Shown: positions 8,750 through 16,437 of the stretch, in pieces
How the letters are laid out: each line of letters opens with the position of its first letter
Numbering within the stretch: the stretch's first letter is position 1
DNA from: Acidobacteriota bacterium
Lineage (GTDB): Bacteria > Acidobacteriota > Blastocatellia > RBC074
NCBI GenBank assembly: GCA_016196035.1
Contig: JACPYM010000010.1
Span: 62,001 to 126,000, forward strand
Direction of reading: 5' to 3'
Length of the DNA stretch: 64,000 nucleotides
The notes under the pieces: generated by a model
Databases searched by the model: none
What the model saw: the letters and a program-made list of their open reading frames with translations, nothing else
Told to the model about the DNA's origin: nothing
Translations under genes and position numbers: made by a program

Positions 8750-9265
8750 ATGGAGATCAAGCTGAAACATTGCACCCTGCGGCCCTGGCAGCGGGGTGAT
8801 GAAACCGCGCTGGCGCTGCACGCCAACAATTACCAAATCTGGCGCAACGTGCGCGACCGCTTCCCGCACCCCTATTCGCTCGAAGACGCCGAACGCTGGA
8901 TCGAACACGCCCGCAACGAAGAACCCCTCACCAATTTCGCCATCGTGGTGGAGGGCGCGGCGGTTGGCGGCGTCGGTCTGGTCTTTCACGATGACATTTA
9001 TCACCGCTCCGCCGAACTGGGTTACTGGCTGGGCGAAGCCTATTGGGGGCGCGGCTTGATGACCGAAGCCGTGGTGGGTGTGGTGGATTGGGCTTTTGCC
9101 AATTTCGACATCGCGCGTATTTACGCCGGCGTGTTGGAATGGAACCCGGCTTCGGCGCGCGTGCTCGAAAAAGCTGGCTTTCAATTTGAAGCCCGTTTGC
9201 GCAGGGCCGTCACCAAAGAGGGTTTGACGATGGATGAATTGATGTATGCCCTGGTGCGCCAGTGA
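8750..9265 (+). CDS. GNAT-family N-acetyltransferase (RimJ/RimL-like)
   Basis: A 171-residue protein. The opening (KLKHCTLRPWQRGDE), the acetyl-CoA-binding region (ELGYWLGEAYWGRGLMTEAV) and the end (NPASARVLEKAGFQFEARLR) match the RimJ/RimL/PaiA branch of GNAT enzymes, which acetylate protein N-termini or small amines. Substrate not predictable. The start at 8750 is chosen because it leaves 8 bases after the PhyH gene and removes an overlapping leader. Confidence 0.85.
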   Translation: MEIKLKHCTLRPWQRGDETALALHANNYQIWRNVRDRFPHPYSLEDAERWIEHARNEEPLTNFAIVVEGAAVGGVGLVFHDDIYHRSAELGYWLGEAYWGRGLMTEAVVGVVDWAFANFDIARIYAGVLEWNPASARVLEKAGFQFEARLRRAVTKEGLTMDELMYALVRQ

Positions 9266-9584
9266 TGAAAGCCGTTCGCCGAACAGTCGCTGTGTGTTGA
9301 CGCGCTGTGCCACTGCGCGTTTTCCTGACCTCGCCAATTTCAAACTGGTGTGACTTTCCAAAGCCTGCCCTCGCCTGCCAAAACAAATCTTGTCCAACCG
9401 AACAGGCGCAAGGAAAATTCTTTTTTCCGCCGCCGGTAATATCGCGCGCTTTCCAGAAACATTCTCTGGCGTCAGGCAACGCTGCCAGGCAGCAGCGGGA
9501 GAAGGTGGGGTGCGGAGGAGGAGCGTCGGTGACGGCGCTTGCTCGCGCCGGCAAAAGCGAGTTGATTACGAAAGGAGCAAAACC
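9266..9584. other. Intergenic stretch without a recognised gene
   Basis: About 320 bases between the acetyltransferase and the zinc-ribbon gene. Open frames here are short and lack recognisable sequence or good ribosome sites. A small GC-rich hairpin (around 9534-9565) precedes the next gene; no riboswitch consensus was recognised. Confidence 0.5.
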
Positions 9585-9899
9585 ATGAACTGTTCGAAAT
9601 GTCAGGCCCAACTGCCGTTGCCACGGAAACCCGTTTCGCTGGGCCAATTGTTGTTGGGCGGCTGGACGTGCCCGCATTGCCACCGCGTGTTGGATCATCA
9701 GGGCCGCGAGATCGTCGGCGAATACCAAACGGGTAAGGCCGCGTTGCTGCTCGTCCTCTTATTCGGTGGGATTGGATTGAGCAATTACCTGGCGTTTTGG
9801 GCGGGTCGCAGCGGCTTCGCATTCCTGACGCTCATCGTCACACTGGCGGTGAGTGGGTTAGGCAGCGCGGCCATCCAACCGAAAACACGTCTTCAATAA
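9585..9899 (+). CDS. Small zinc-ribbon membrane protein
   Basis: 104 residues. The N-terminus holds two Cys pairs (CSKC at residues 3-6 and CPHC near 29-32), a classic zinc-ribbon spacing. Two hydrophobic segments follow, roughly residues 52-70 and 74-95, so it should be an inner-membrane protein with a cytoplasmic ribbon. The start at 9585 is fixed by AAAGGAG just upstream. Function unknown. It is followed closely by two small secreted Cys-containing proteins on the same strand. Confidence 0.75.
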   Translation: MNCSKCQAQLPLPRKPVSLGQLLLGGWTCPHCHRVLDHQGREIVGEYQTGKAALLLVLLFGGIGLSNYLAFWAGRSGFAFLTLIVTLAVSGLGSAAIQPKTRLQ

Positions 9900-9944
9900 A
9901 TGGAATAAATGGCAAAAACCAAGAGCTTTACTGGGAGAACTTTT

Positions 9945-10331
9945 ATGCAACTGAATTACCGCAGAATACTTTTCACCTTCGTCAATGCCGCGTTGTTGTA
10001 TGCGGCCACTTTGATGGTCACGCCGCTGCCGCCGAGCGTCACGGCTTTTGAACGTGTGCAGGGGCAGGACAAAGCGGGCAAAAATTGCGAACGCATTGAT
10101 TCGCCGGGCAGCAGCACCTTCGGCAAATGCGAGAACGTTTGCAAAGACAAAGAAGTCACCCGCGATGCGCCGAACAACCGCTGGGTTTGCAAAGCGGCGA
10201 AAACCGTCGGTGCGCAAACCGGCGCCAATCATGTCCCGCTCAATGGTCAGGTGCTCGACGCGGGCAGCAAAGCACCCGCCAAAGCGCCGCGCACTGAAGG
10301 CGTCAAAGCGGGCAAAACCAAAAAGAACTGA
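9945..10331 (+). CDS. Small secreted protein with four cysteines, unknown
   Basis: 128 residues. An N-terminal signal-like hydrophobic segment (RRILFTFVNAALLYAATLMV) is followed by a short domain with four Cys (KNCERI, GKCENVCKD, WVCKAAK) and a basic, Ala/Lys-rich tail. The start at 9945 has GGGAGA upstream; a start at 9909 would put a Lys-rich stretch before the signal. Homology not recognised. Probably exported and disulfide-bonded. Confidence 0.65.
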   Translation: MQLNYRRILFTFVNAALLYAATLMVTPLPPSVTAFERVQGQDKAGKNCERIDSPGSSTFGKCENVCKDKEVTRDAPNNRWVCKAAKTVGAQTGANHVPLNGQVLDAGSKAPAKAPRTEGVKAGKTKKN

Positions 10332-10359
10332 GCGTGAACCCAAATCAAAGAGGTGAATT

Positions 10360-10716
10360 ATGAAAACGCAAGTTATTCGTTACGCATTCTTACTGCTACT
10401 TTGTGCCTTGCTCGGCGTCATCGGCGCGCAGGCGCAAAAAGGCAAACCCAAGATCAACGCGGACGCCACTGTGGCAACGGCCAACAGCGCCAACGCCACG
10501 GGCCAATGCAAAACGCCGAAGCCTCCCAATCGCGGCTGCAAAATCACTTGTAAGCCTTGTCAGGTGCCGGTGTGTGAAAACGGGAAGTGGCAATACGAAA
10601 ACATTGAAATTGATAAAGAGCAATGCCGTCCGCATCCCAACGACGATGGCGGCGTGTGCACGATTGGCACGAACGAGTATTGTCCGCCTTCGTGTAAGAA
10701 ATGTATTCGGCAGTAG
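10360..10716 (+). CDS. Small secreted cysteine-rich protein, unknown
   Basis: 118 residues. A clear Sec signal (MKTQVIRYAFLLLLCALLG, cleavage likely after AQA) is followed by a mature region with ten cysteines in paired spacing (CKITCKPC, PVCENGKW, CPPSCKKC). The ENGKW motif recalls small extracellular disulfide-rich domains, but I cannot name a family. AGAGGTG lies upstream of the ATG. Its TAG stop is the right part of a GTAG target duplication of the 101-bp element that follows immediately. Confidence 0.7.
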   Translation: MKTQVIRYAFLLLLCALLGVIGAQAQKGKPKINADATVATANSANATGQCKTPKPPNRGCKITCKPCQVPVCENGKWQYENIEIDKEQCRPHPNDDGGVCTIGTNEYCPPSCKKCIRQ

Positions 10717-10817
10717 TACTCCATCAAGCTGTAAGTGATGGATGCTGAGAGCGCATCCGGGATGTAGGGCGGGATTAAATCCCGCCCTACATCCCTCATT
10801 TTCAGCTTGATGGAGTA
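10717..10817. mobile_element. 101-bp palindromic MITE-like element, copy 1 (4-bp duplication GTAG)
   Basis: The ends are perfect 15-bp inverted repeats (TACTCCATCAAGCTG / CAGCTTGATGGAGTA). The middle holds an 18-bp perfect stem, GGGATGTAGGGCGGGATT and its complement. GTAG occurs on both sides (10713-10716 and 10818-10821), as expected of a target-site duplication. A second copy at 40097-40197 is identical over all 101 positions. There is no coding capacity, so mobility would depend on an enzyme encoded elsewhere. Confidence 0.88.
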
Positions 10818-10857
10818 GTAGGCCCCTTCTCCCTTGTTAGCGCTTGGCAGTGGCGCC

Positions 10858-10908
10858 AACGCCAGCGGCGCAAACCCAAGACCTGGGTTTGCGCCGCTGG
10901 CGTTTTTT
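10858..10908 (+). terminator. Strong intrinsic terminator
   Basis: A 21-bp perfect stem (arms at 10858-10878 and 10884-10904, loop of 5) followed by TTTT. It ends the cluster of small genes at 9585-10716. Confidence 0.85.
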
Positions 10909-11026
10909 GCGTATTGCGCAGGCCGCCTTGCCGGTGTGAGCGTTCGCCTTGACCATGCGACCTGCTTAATCGTAGTTTCTCTGCCTGCCTGCCAGCCTTT
11001 GGGCCGGTAGGTGCAAGCAAGCCGCG

Positions 11027-11671
11027 ATGCGAAATCACAAGACAAAAAAACTGGCTGACGGCGCGCCCGAATCCGAGCGCCTGGCCGAAATCTACCACGT
11101 CGCCGCCCAGATTATCTGCGACAAGGGCTTCGATGCGATGACGATGAACGACATCGCCGCCGCCGTCGGCATGACCAAGGCAGGCGTCTATCACTACATT
11201 CAGGGCAAGCGGGAATTGCTGTTCGGCATTATGGATTACGGCATGACGCAACTCGAACAGCGCGTCATTGCCCCAGCCCAGACCCAGGCTGACCCGGAAG
11301 AACGGTTGCACTCCATCATCGCCGCCCACGCCCACATGATCGCCAACGGCGAACACGCCATCACCATCGTTGTGGACGAAGTCGCCGGCCTGGACGCGCG
11401 CGCGCGCAAAGCGATCAATGAGCGCAAGCGCGTGTACTTTGAATTCCTGCGCGCCACGCTCGACGAACTGAAAGCCCAGGGCCGCATGCAGGACGTAGAC
11501 ACGACGGTCGCGGCCTTCAGCCTATTTGGCATGATCCTCTGGCTGCCGCATTGGTTCCGCACGAATGGGCGGTTGGACACGGAACAGGTCGTGAGCGAAT
11601 TGATCAAAATGGCGAGTGCCGGACTGGTGCGCGCCGCCACGAAAGCTGTTCGCAAGACAGCGCGCACGTGA
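11027..11671 (+). CDS. TetR-family transcriptional regulator
   Basis: 214 residues. The N-terminal helix-turn-helix is typical: AAQIICDKGFDAMTMNDIAA followed by AVGMTKAGVYHYIQGKRELL. The C-terminal ligand-binding half is helical and resembles the regulators of fatty-acid degradation operons. It sits directly upstream of a fused beta-oxidation enzyme on the same strand, so an acyl-CoA-responsive repressor of that gene is plausible but inferred. No strong ribosome site was seen before the ATG. Confidence 0.88.
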   Translation: MRNHKTKKLADGAPESERLAEIYHVAAQIICDKGFDAMTMNDIAAAVGMTKAGVYHYIQGKRELLFGIMDYGMTQLEQRVIAPAQTQADPEERLHSIIAAHAHMIANGEHAITIVVDEVAGLDARARKAINERKRVYFEFLRATLDELKAQGRMQDVDTTVAAFSLFGMILWLPHWFRTNGRLDTEQVVSELIKMASAGLVRAATKAVRKTART

Positions 11672-11674
11672 TTT

Positions 11675-11756
11675 TGTACGGCAGGCTGCCAGCCTGTCGT
11701 TGTTTCCGCAATGTGTTTGATTTGAATTCCGCAACAGGCTGGCAGCCTGTTGTACA
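11675..11756. repeat. Palindromic element with GGCTGCCAGCC core
   Basis: The arms TGTACGGCAGGCTGCCAGCC (continuing TGTC) and AACAGGCTGGCAGCCTGTTG (continuing TACA) pair over 24 positions with three mismatches around a loop of about 33 bases. It fills the gap between the TetR and beta-oxidation genes. The core resembles the GACAAGCTGCCAGCTTGTC arms at 31929-32011. Confidence 0.7.
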
Positions 11757-11779
11757 TCTTTCTCAGGAGCATTTATCCA

Positions 11780-13912
11780 ATGAGCGAACTTGTCACCCTA
11801 AGTAAAGACGGCGACATCGGCGTTATCATCGTCAACAATCCACCCGTCAACGCCCTCAGCCCCGGTGTGCCCGAAGGCATCGCGGCGGCCATCCAGCAAG
11901 TCAGCGCCGACGACGAAATCAAAGGCGCCGTGCTGATTGGCGGCGGGCAGACCTTTATCGCTGGCGCGGACATCAAGGAATTCGGCAAAGTGACTTCCGG
12001 CCAAAAGAAAGAAGGCATCAACTTTCTGGATTTGTTGCGCACGATTGAAGATTGCCCGAAACCCACCGTCGCGGCAATTCACGGCACAGCCTTTGGCGGC
12101 GGTCTGGAAACGGCAATGGCCTTTCATTACCGCGTCGCCGTGCCCACGGCTCAGGTCGGTCAACCCGAAGTCAAACTCGGCATCATCCCCGGTGCGGGCG
12201 GCACACAACGCTTGCCTCGTCTGGCGGGCGTCGCCAAAGCCGTGCAAATGTGCGCTGATGGCAATCCGGTCAAGGCCAAAGACGCCGAGGCCGCAGGCAT
12301 CATTGACCGCGTCGTCGAAAGCGATTTGTTGCAAAGCGCGCTGGCTTTCTTGCGCGAAAAGATTGCGAGCGGCGAACAACCCGTCAAAACGCGCGAACGC
12401 AATGACAAGCTCGGTGATGCGGCGACCAATACGCCGATCTTTGAAGCCGCCCGCGCCCAAGCCAAAAAGCTGATGCGTGGCCAGCTCGAATCCATCATGG
12501 CCCCGCTCGCCGCGATTGACGCGGTTGAAGCTGCCACCACGTTGCCTTACGACGAAGGCGAAGCGCGCGAACGCGAACTATTTCAGCAATGCCTCTTTTC
12601 CAACCAGTCCAAGGCCTTCATCCACGTCTTTTTCGGCGAGCGCGAAGTCGCCAAGATTCCCGATGTGCCGAAGACCACGCCCTTGATCGAGATCAAACGC
12701 GCCGCCGTCATCGGCGCGGGCACGATGGGCGGCGGCATCGCGATGAATTACGCCAACGCGGGCATCCCCGTCATCATCAAGGAAACGGCGCAAGACGCGC
12801 TGGAGCGCGGCATGGCGACGATTGCGCGCAACTATTCAAACTCGGTCAAGAAAGGCCGCTTCCCACAGGCCGTGATGGATCAGCGGATGGCGCTCATCAC
12901 GCCGCAACTCACCTGGGACGGTTTCGACCAGGCCGACATCATCACCGAGGCTGTCTTTGAAGGAATGGCGCTCAAGAAAGAAATCTTTGGCGAACTCGAC
13001 AAGATCGCCAAACCCGGCGCGCTTTTGGCCTCGAACACTTCAACGCTGAACATTGATGAGATTGCTTCGGCGACCACGCGCCCCGAATGGGTCATCGGCC
13101 ATCACTATTTCAGTCCGGCGAACGTGATGCGCCTGCTCGAAATCGTGCGCGGCAAAGCCACGAGCAAAGAAGTCATCGCAACCTCGATGGCGCTGTCTAA
13201 AAAGCTAAAAAAAGTCGGCGTGTTAGTCGGCAATTGCTACGGTTTCGTCGGCAACCGCATGCTGCATCAATACGGACGCGAGGCGCAGTTCCTGGTCGAA
13301 GAGGGCGCGGCCCCGCAGGACGTGGACAGCGCGCTGACCCGCTTCGGCATGGCGATGGGACCGCTGGCCGTGGGCGATCTGGCCGGCCTCGATGTCGGCT
13401 GGCGCATTCGCAAAGAGCACGCGCATCTACGCAAAGAGGGCGAACGCTATCCGCTGGTCGCCGACGAATTGTGCGAACGCGGGCGTTACGGGCAAAAGAC
13501 CGGCGCAGGTTGGTATAAATACGACGAGAACCGCAAAGCCATTCCTGATCCAGCAGTTGAAGCGTTGATCGAAAAGCTCGCCGCCGAAGCGGGCATCCCG
13601 CGTCGCGCGATTAGCGAAGAAGAAATCATCGAACGCACGCAATACGCCCTGATCAACGAAGGCGCCAAAATCCTGGCCGAAGGCATTGCCCTGCGCGCCG
13701 TGGATATAGACATCATTTATCTCAACGGTTACGGTTACCCGGCCTGGCGCGGCGGGCCGATGTGGTATGCCGATACGGTTGGTTTGAAGAAGGTGTATGA
13801 CCGCGTGTGCGAATTCCAAGCGCAGCACGGAGCGTTGTGGGAACCGGCGGCGTTGTTGAAGGAGTTGGCGGAAGCGGGGAAGACGTTTGCGGAATTTGAT
13901 AAGGCGAAGTGA
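11780..13912 (+). CDS. Fused enoyl-CoA hydratase / 3-hydroxyacyl-CoA dehydrogenase (FadB/FadJ type)
   Basis: 710 residues, cytoplasmic, catalysing two successive steps of fatty-acid beta-oxidation. The crotonase domain (about 1-190) keeps both catalytic glutamates: E110 in AFGGGLE and E130 in [15 protein letters not shown]. The NAD-binding half starts at IGAGTMGGG (312-319) and contains [20 protein letters not shown] and [12 protein letters not shown]. The C-terminal repeat ends with [13 protein letters not shown]. Start ATG at 11780 with CAGGAG upstream. It works with the thiolase at 18413 (partner inferred, 4.5 kb away and separated by an accessory patch). Confidence 0.93.
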   Translation: MSELVTLSKDGDIGVIIVNNPPVNALSPGVPEGIAAAIQQVSADDEIKGAVLIGGGQTFIAGADIKEFGKVTSGQKKEGINFLDLLRTIEDCPKPTVAAIHGTAFGGGLETAMAFHYRVAVPTAQVGQPEVKLGIIPGAGGTQRLPRLAGVAKAVQMCADGNPVKAKDAEAAGIIDRVVESDLLQSALAFLREKIASGEQPVKTRERNDKLGDAATNTPIFEAARAQAKKLMRGQLESIMAPLAAIDAVEAATTLPYDEGEARERELFQQCLFSNQSKAFIHVFFGEREVAKIPDVPKTTPLIEIKRAAVIGAGTMGGGIAMNYANAGIPVIIKETAQDALERGMATIARNYSNSVKKGRFPQAVMDQRMALITPQLTWDGFDQADIITEAVFEGMALKKEIFGELDKIAKPGALLASNTSTLNIDEIASATTRPEWVIGHHYFSPANVMRLLEIVRGKATSKEVIATSMALSKKLKKVGVLVGNCYGFVGNRMLHQYGREAQFLVEEGAAPQDVDSALTRFGMAMGPLAVGDLAGLDVGWRIRKEHAHLRKEGERYPLVADELCERGRYGQKTGAGWYKYDENRKAIPDPAVEALIEKLAAEAGIPRRAISEEEIIERTQYALINEGAKILAEGIALRAVDIDIIYLNGYGYPAWRGGPMWYADTVGLKKVYDRVCEFQAQHGALWEPAALLKELAEAGKTFAEFDKAK

Positions 13913-13921
13913 AGGCTGGGT

Positions 13922-14077
13922 TCATTGCGAAAGAGTGTTTTCCTGTGCGGCTTCTTCTCGGTCGCATGCGAGAAAACACTCTTCGGCGCAAAGCAGCGAT
14001 TCTTCGTCGGTGAGTGGCCCTGCGTCTTCGTAATCATAAACCGGCTCGCTTGGCGATGCAGTGGTGATGGCGCTCAT
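13922..14077 (-). CDS. Orphan 51-residue acidic protein, antitoxin-like
   Basis: A short minus-strand frame with GGAGG seven bases upstream of its ATG at 14077. The protein opens MSAITTASPSEPVYDYEDAG and continues PLTDEESLLCAEECFLACDR before a Glu-rich end. It is acidic and mostly helical after the TDEE segment; small proteins of this YDYEDAGPLTDEE pattern occur as antitoxin-like partners of PIN-type genes (recalled, not checked). Here no PIN gene adjoins it: downstream is the convergent beta-oxidation gene and upstream the divergent DUF5678 gene. An inverted repeat (AGAGTGTTTTC / GAAAACACTCT) lies in its 3' half. Confidence 0.6.
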   Translation of the reverse strand: MSAITTASPSEPVYDYEDAGPLTDEESLLCAEECFLACDREEAAQENTLSQ

Positions 14078-14187
14078 TGGTTTGCCTCCGGCGCGATTAT
14101 GTCATGCGCGCAACAAGCGGCGAAAGCGCGGGAAAGATGCGCTATGATGCGCGCGATAGCCAACTTGCTTGAGTAGGAGAACACGCT

Positions 14188-14580
14188 ATGACGACTGAAA
14201 CTTTGCAACTCACCGTCACCGGGCTGCCGGTGGGAACGCGGGCGGCGTTGGAGCGCATCGGCAACCAAAATGGCCGAAGCCTGGAAGATTACCTGCGCGA
14301 ACTGATCGAAATCGAGGTGCAGTCGCAGCAGCCATCTGACGTAGCAACGAGCAACGGGACGGCGAAAAGCTTTGACCCATTGCGCCGTCGAGAATACGAA
14401 TGGATCAATCAGCACCGGGACGAATATGCCGGGCGCTACGTGGCGCTCGTGGGCGACCGACTCGTGGCGCACGCGGCGACGCTCAAGGAGTTGCACAGCC
14501 TGGCGCGCGAAACTGGCGCGCACCGTCCTTTCTTTGCACGAATCGAAGCGAAGGATGAACTGCCGTTTGGAGGCTGGTGA
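14188..14580 (+). CDS. DUF5678-domain protein with antitoxin-like N-terminus
   Basis: 130 residues. The first ~50 residues (LQLTVTGLPVGTRAALERIG, then GRSLEDYLRELIEIEV) look like a ribbon-helix-helix-type segment. The C-terminal ~60 residues (YEWINQHRDEYAGRYVALVG followed by DRLVAHAATLKELHSLARE) fit DUF5678. AGGAGA lies upstream of the ATG. The next gene, a retropepsin-like protein, starts two bases after its stop (14583) or overlaps it (GTG 14577). Such pairs recur in Cyanobacteria and related environmental genomes; the function is not established. Confidence 0.75.
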   Translation: MTTETLQLTVTGLPVGTRAALERIGNQNGRSLEDYLRELIEIEVQSQQPSDVATSNGTAKSFDPLRRREYEWINQHRDEYAGRYVALVGDRLVAHAATLKELHSLARETGAHRPFFARIEAKDELPFGGW

Positions 14581-14582
14581 TT

Positions 14583-15005
14583 ATGGCGCATCAGTTGGAG
14601 GTTGAACGGGTGTTGCAATACGAGACGCGTCAGGCGGGCATCAACGTCCCGATCACGCTCCGGGCGGGCGATCTTTACGCAGACATCGCCGCCAAACTCG
14701 ACACTGGCTGCACCGATTGCATTTTTGAGCGGGCGCACGGCGAAGCATTGGGCCTGGACGTCGAGAGCGGCAGTTTGAAACGTTTTCGCACCGCTACCGG
14801 CAATTTCCCGGCCTACGGGCACATGGTTACGTTGGCAGTGGAGGAGTTCGAGTTTGAAGCGCTGGTCTATTTTGCCGCCGATTATTTCTTTGACCGCAAC
14901 GTCGTTGGGCAGCACGGCTTTCTGAATCATCTGTTGGTTGGGTTGGATGATTACGCTGGCCAGTTGTATCTCAACGACAATGCCACTTCCGCTGTCAGCG
15001 CCTGA
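14583..15005 (+). CDS. Retropepsin-like aspartyl protease domain protein
   Basis: 140 residues. The catalytic signature is AKLDTGCTDCIFE, a D-T-G motif with the hydrophobic residues expected after it. The downstream FLNHLLVGLDDYAGQLYL end matches the flap/second-strand region of single-domain predicted aspartyl proteases that would act as dimers. ATG at 14583 and GTG at 14577 are both possible starts; the latter overlaps the DUF5678 stop. Tight coupling with the DUF5678 gene suggests the two act together, perhaps as protease and substrate or adaptor (inference). Confidence 0.75.
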   Translation: MAHQLEVERVLQYETRQAGINVPITLRAGDLYADIAAKLDTGCTDCIFERAHGEALGLDVESGSLKRFRTATGNFPAYGHMVTLAVEEFEFEALVYFAADYFFDRNVVGQHGFLNHLLVGLDDYAGQLYLNDNATSAVSA

Positions 15006-15061
15006 GGCCACCCGCTCTTCCGCCCGGCTTTTGCCGCACCCAGCCAGACGGAGAAACGCCC

Positions 15062-15595
15062 ATGCATAATCCCTTCACCATCGGCAGCATGATTCAAAAC
15101 CCGGCGGAGTTTGTCGGGTGCGCGGCGGAGTTGCAGTTCCTGCTGACGCGGCTGCGGTCGCTGCAAAGCTGTTCGGTCGTCGGCGAGCGGCGCATCGGCA
15201 AGTCTTCGTTGCTCTATCACCTGCACCAGACGGGCGCGGCCCGGTTGGGCGAAGCGGGCTTCCGGTTTGTTTATGCCGAACTGGCTGATGCCGCCGCGCA
15301 AACCGTCGTGGATTTTTTGCGCACCGTACTCGACGCGGTGCAATGCCCTACTGACACGATCAAGGACGACAACAAGCCGAGCCGCAACCTGACGGCCTTC
15401 GATCAGGCGATCAAGGCGCGGGCCGAAGCGGGCGAGCGCCTCGTGCTGTGTCTGGATGAATTCGAAGCCCTGTTTGAGAATCCGGCGGAATTCAACAATG
15501 CGTTTTTCAATCACCTGCGCACGATGGTCAAGCATCTTCGGCTGGGGCGGCTGGCGCTGGTGACGGCTTTCGCAAACGCCGCTTTGCCGTTCTAA
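15062..15595 (+). pseudogene. 5' fragment of a STAND/AAA-type ATPase gene
   Basis: 177 residues. The Walker A motif is intact (VVGERRIGKSSLLYH, residues 39-53) and Walker B is LVLCLDEFEAL (127-137). The sequence then stops at LALVTAFANAALPF, where related ATPases continue with the sensor and a helical lid of 150 or more residues. The break coincides with the left edge of the lower-GC restriction-modification block at about 15600. No remainder of the ATPase is visible after 17690. It is therefore probably a remnant, although a short functional product cannot be excluded. Confidence 0.65.
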
Positions 15596-15621
15596 GATTG
15601 GTCTATGGAGCCTGATTGTAG

Positions 15622-16437
15622 ATGCTAAATGAAGCTAAATATCTCGAACTGATTCTGAACCCTCTTCGCGTTTGTGCTCGGTATAAGCCCAAATTCGGTC
15701 AAGGGGCAAAAGGGACTGGGCTGACATTGCCGCAATTCCAGCAACTTTATCAAGGTGATCCATTTTATAGCTGGTTTGGTCTTGATAATCCGCTGATGTA
15801 CGCTGCTCACAAAGCGGCAGGTGGGATGACCAGCGTTTATCGGCAAATTGGTATCGGTTGTGAAAAGCTATTTCGCGTTGTGTTACAAGACGCGCTTGGC
15901 CTAGATGATGCCGATACTATTTGGTCTTATGAAGTGCCACTTATCAGTGGCAAGACTCGCACGCTTGCTCTGGACGGAAGAGTTTTACTTGAAAAAATTG
16001 CAGACGAAACAAAGCGGAAACGCTTTCAGGCCTGGATGAAGCAATCTTCGGCCCTCCTTGGTATTGATCCGAAAGTGTTCTCGACCTTGACCGGTACGGT
16101 GTTTGAGGTGCGGCAAGGCTATAAAAGCAAGGACTCAAAGCGGCAGAACGCCGATATTGCCAACGCAGCGACGGCTTATACGAAAGCCTACTTGCCTTGT
16201 GCTGCCATTCTCTCCGCACAAATTGATGGCGACATTCTGCTGCGGTATCGCGCTGAGAAATGGGTCGTACTCACTGGGATCGAAGGCGTCAATGACCCTT
16301 TGACTTCGACTTACGATTTTATGCGTGATGTCGTGGGCTACGATCTCGTGGCCTTCTTCCAACGTAATCAGCAGACGCTGCGTGCTGAAATTGATACCGT
16401 ACTCAAAGCATTGCTTACGCCGGAGGCTGCCGTATGA
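15622..16437 (+). CDS. Type II restriction endonuclease (probable PD-(D/E)xK fold)
   Basis: 271 residues, named mainly from its place: it overlaps the following methyltransferase gene by four bases (ATGA at 16434-16437). A likely active-site region is D118 in LALDGR, followed by the charged strand VFEVRQGYKSKDSKRQNAD (160-178), typical of type II enzymes in its E-x-R/K pattern. The recognition site cannot be read from the sequence. Base composition is visibly more AT-rich than its neighbours, which suggests lateral transfer. Confidence 0.72.
   Translation: MLNEAKYLELILNPLRVCARYKPKFGQGAKGTGLTLPQFQQLYQGDPFYSWFGLDNPLMYAAHKAAGGMTSVYRQIGIGCEKLFRVVLQDALGLDDADTIWSYEVPLISGKTRTLALDGRVLLEKIADETKRKRFQAWMKQSSALLGIDPKVFSTLTGTVFEVRQGYKSKDSKRQNADIANAATAYTKAYLPCAAILSAQIDGDILLRYRAEKWVVLTGIEGVNDPLTSTYDFMRDVVGYDLVAFFQRNQQTLRAEIDTVLKALLTPEAAV

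Noticed and set aside
9266-9584. Riboswitch before the zinc-ribbon gene
   Set aside because: GC-rich hairpins are present, but no consensus of a known riboswitch class (such as the B12 box) was found.
13925-14176. Plus-strand 83-codon open frame
   Set aside because: It is antisense to the minus-strand 51-residue gene that has a better ribosome site and a more protein-like composition.
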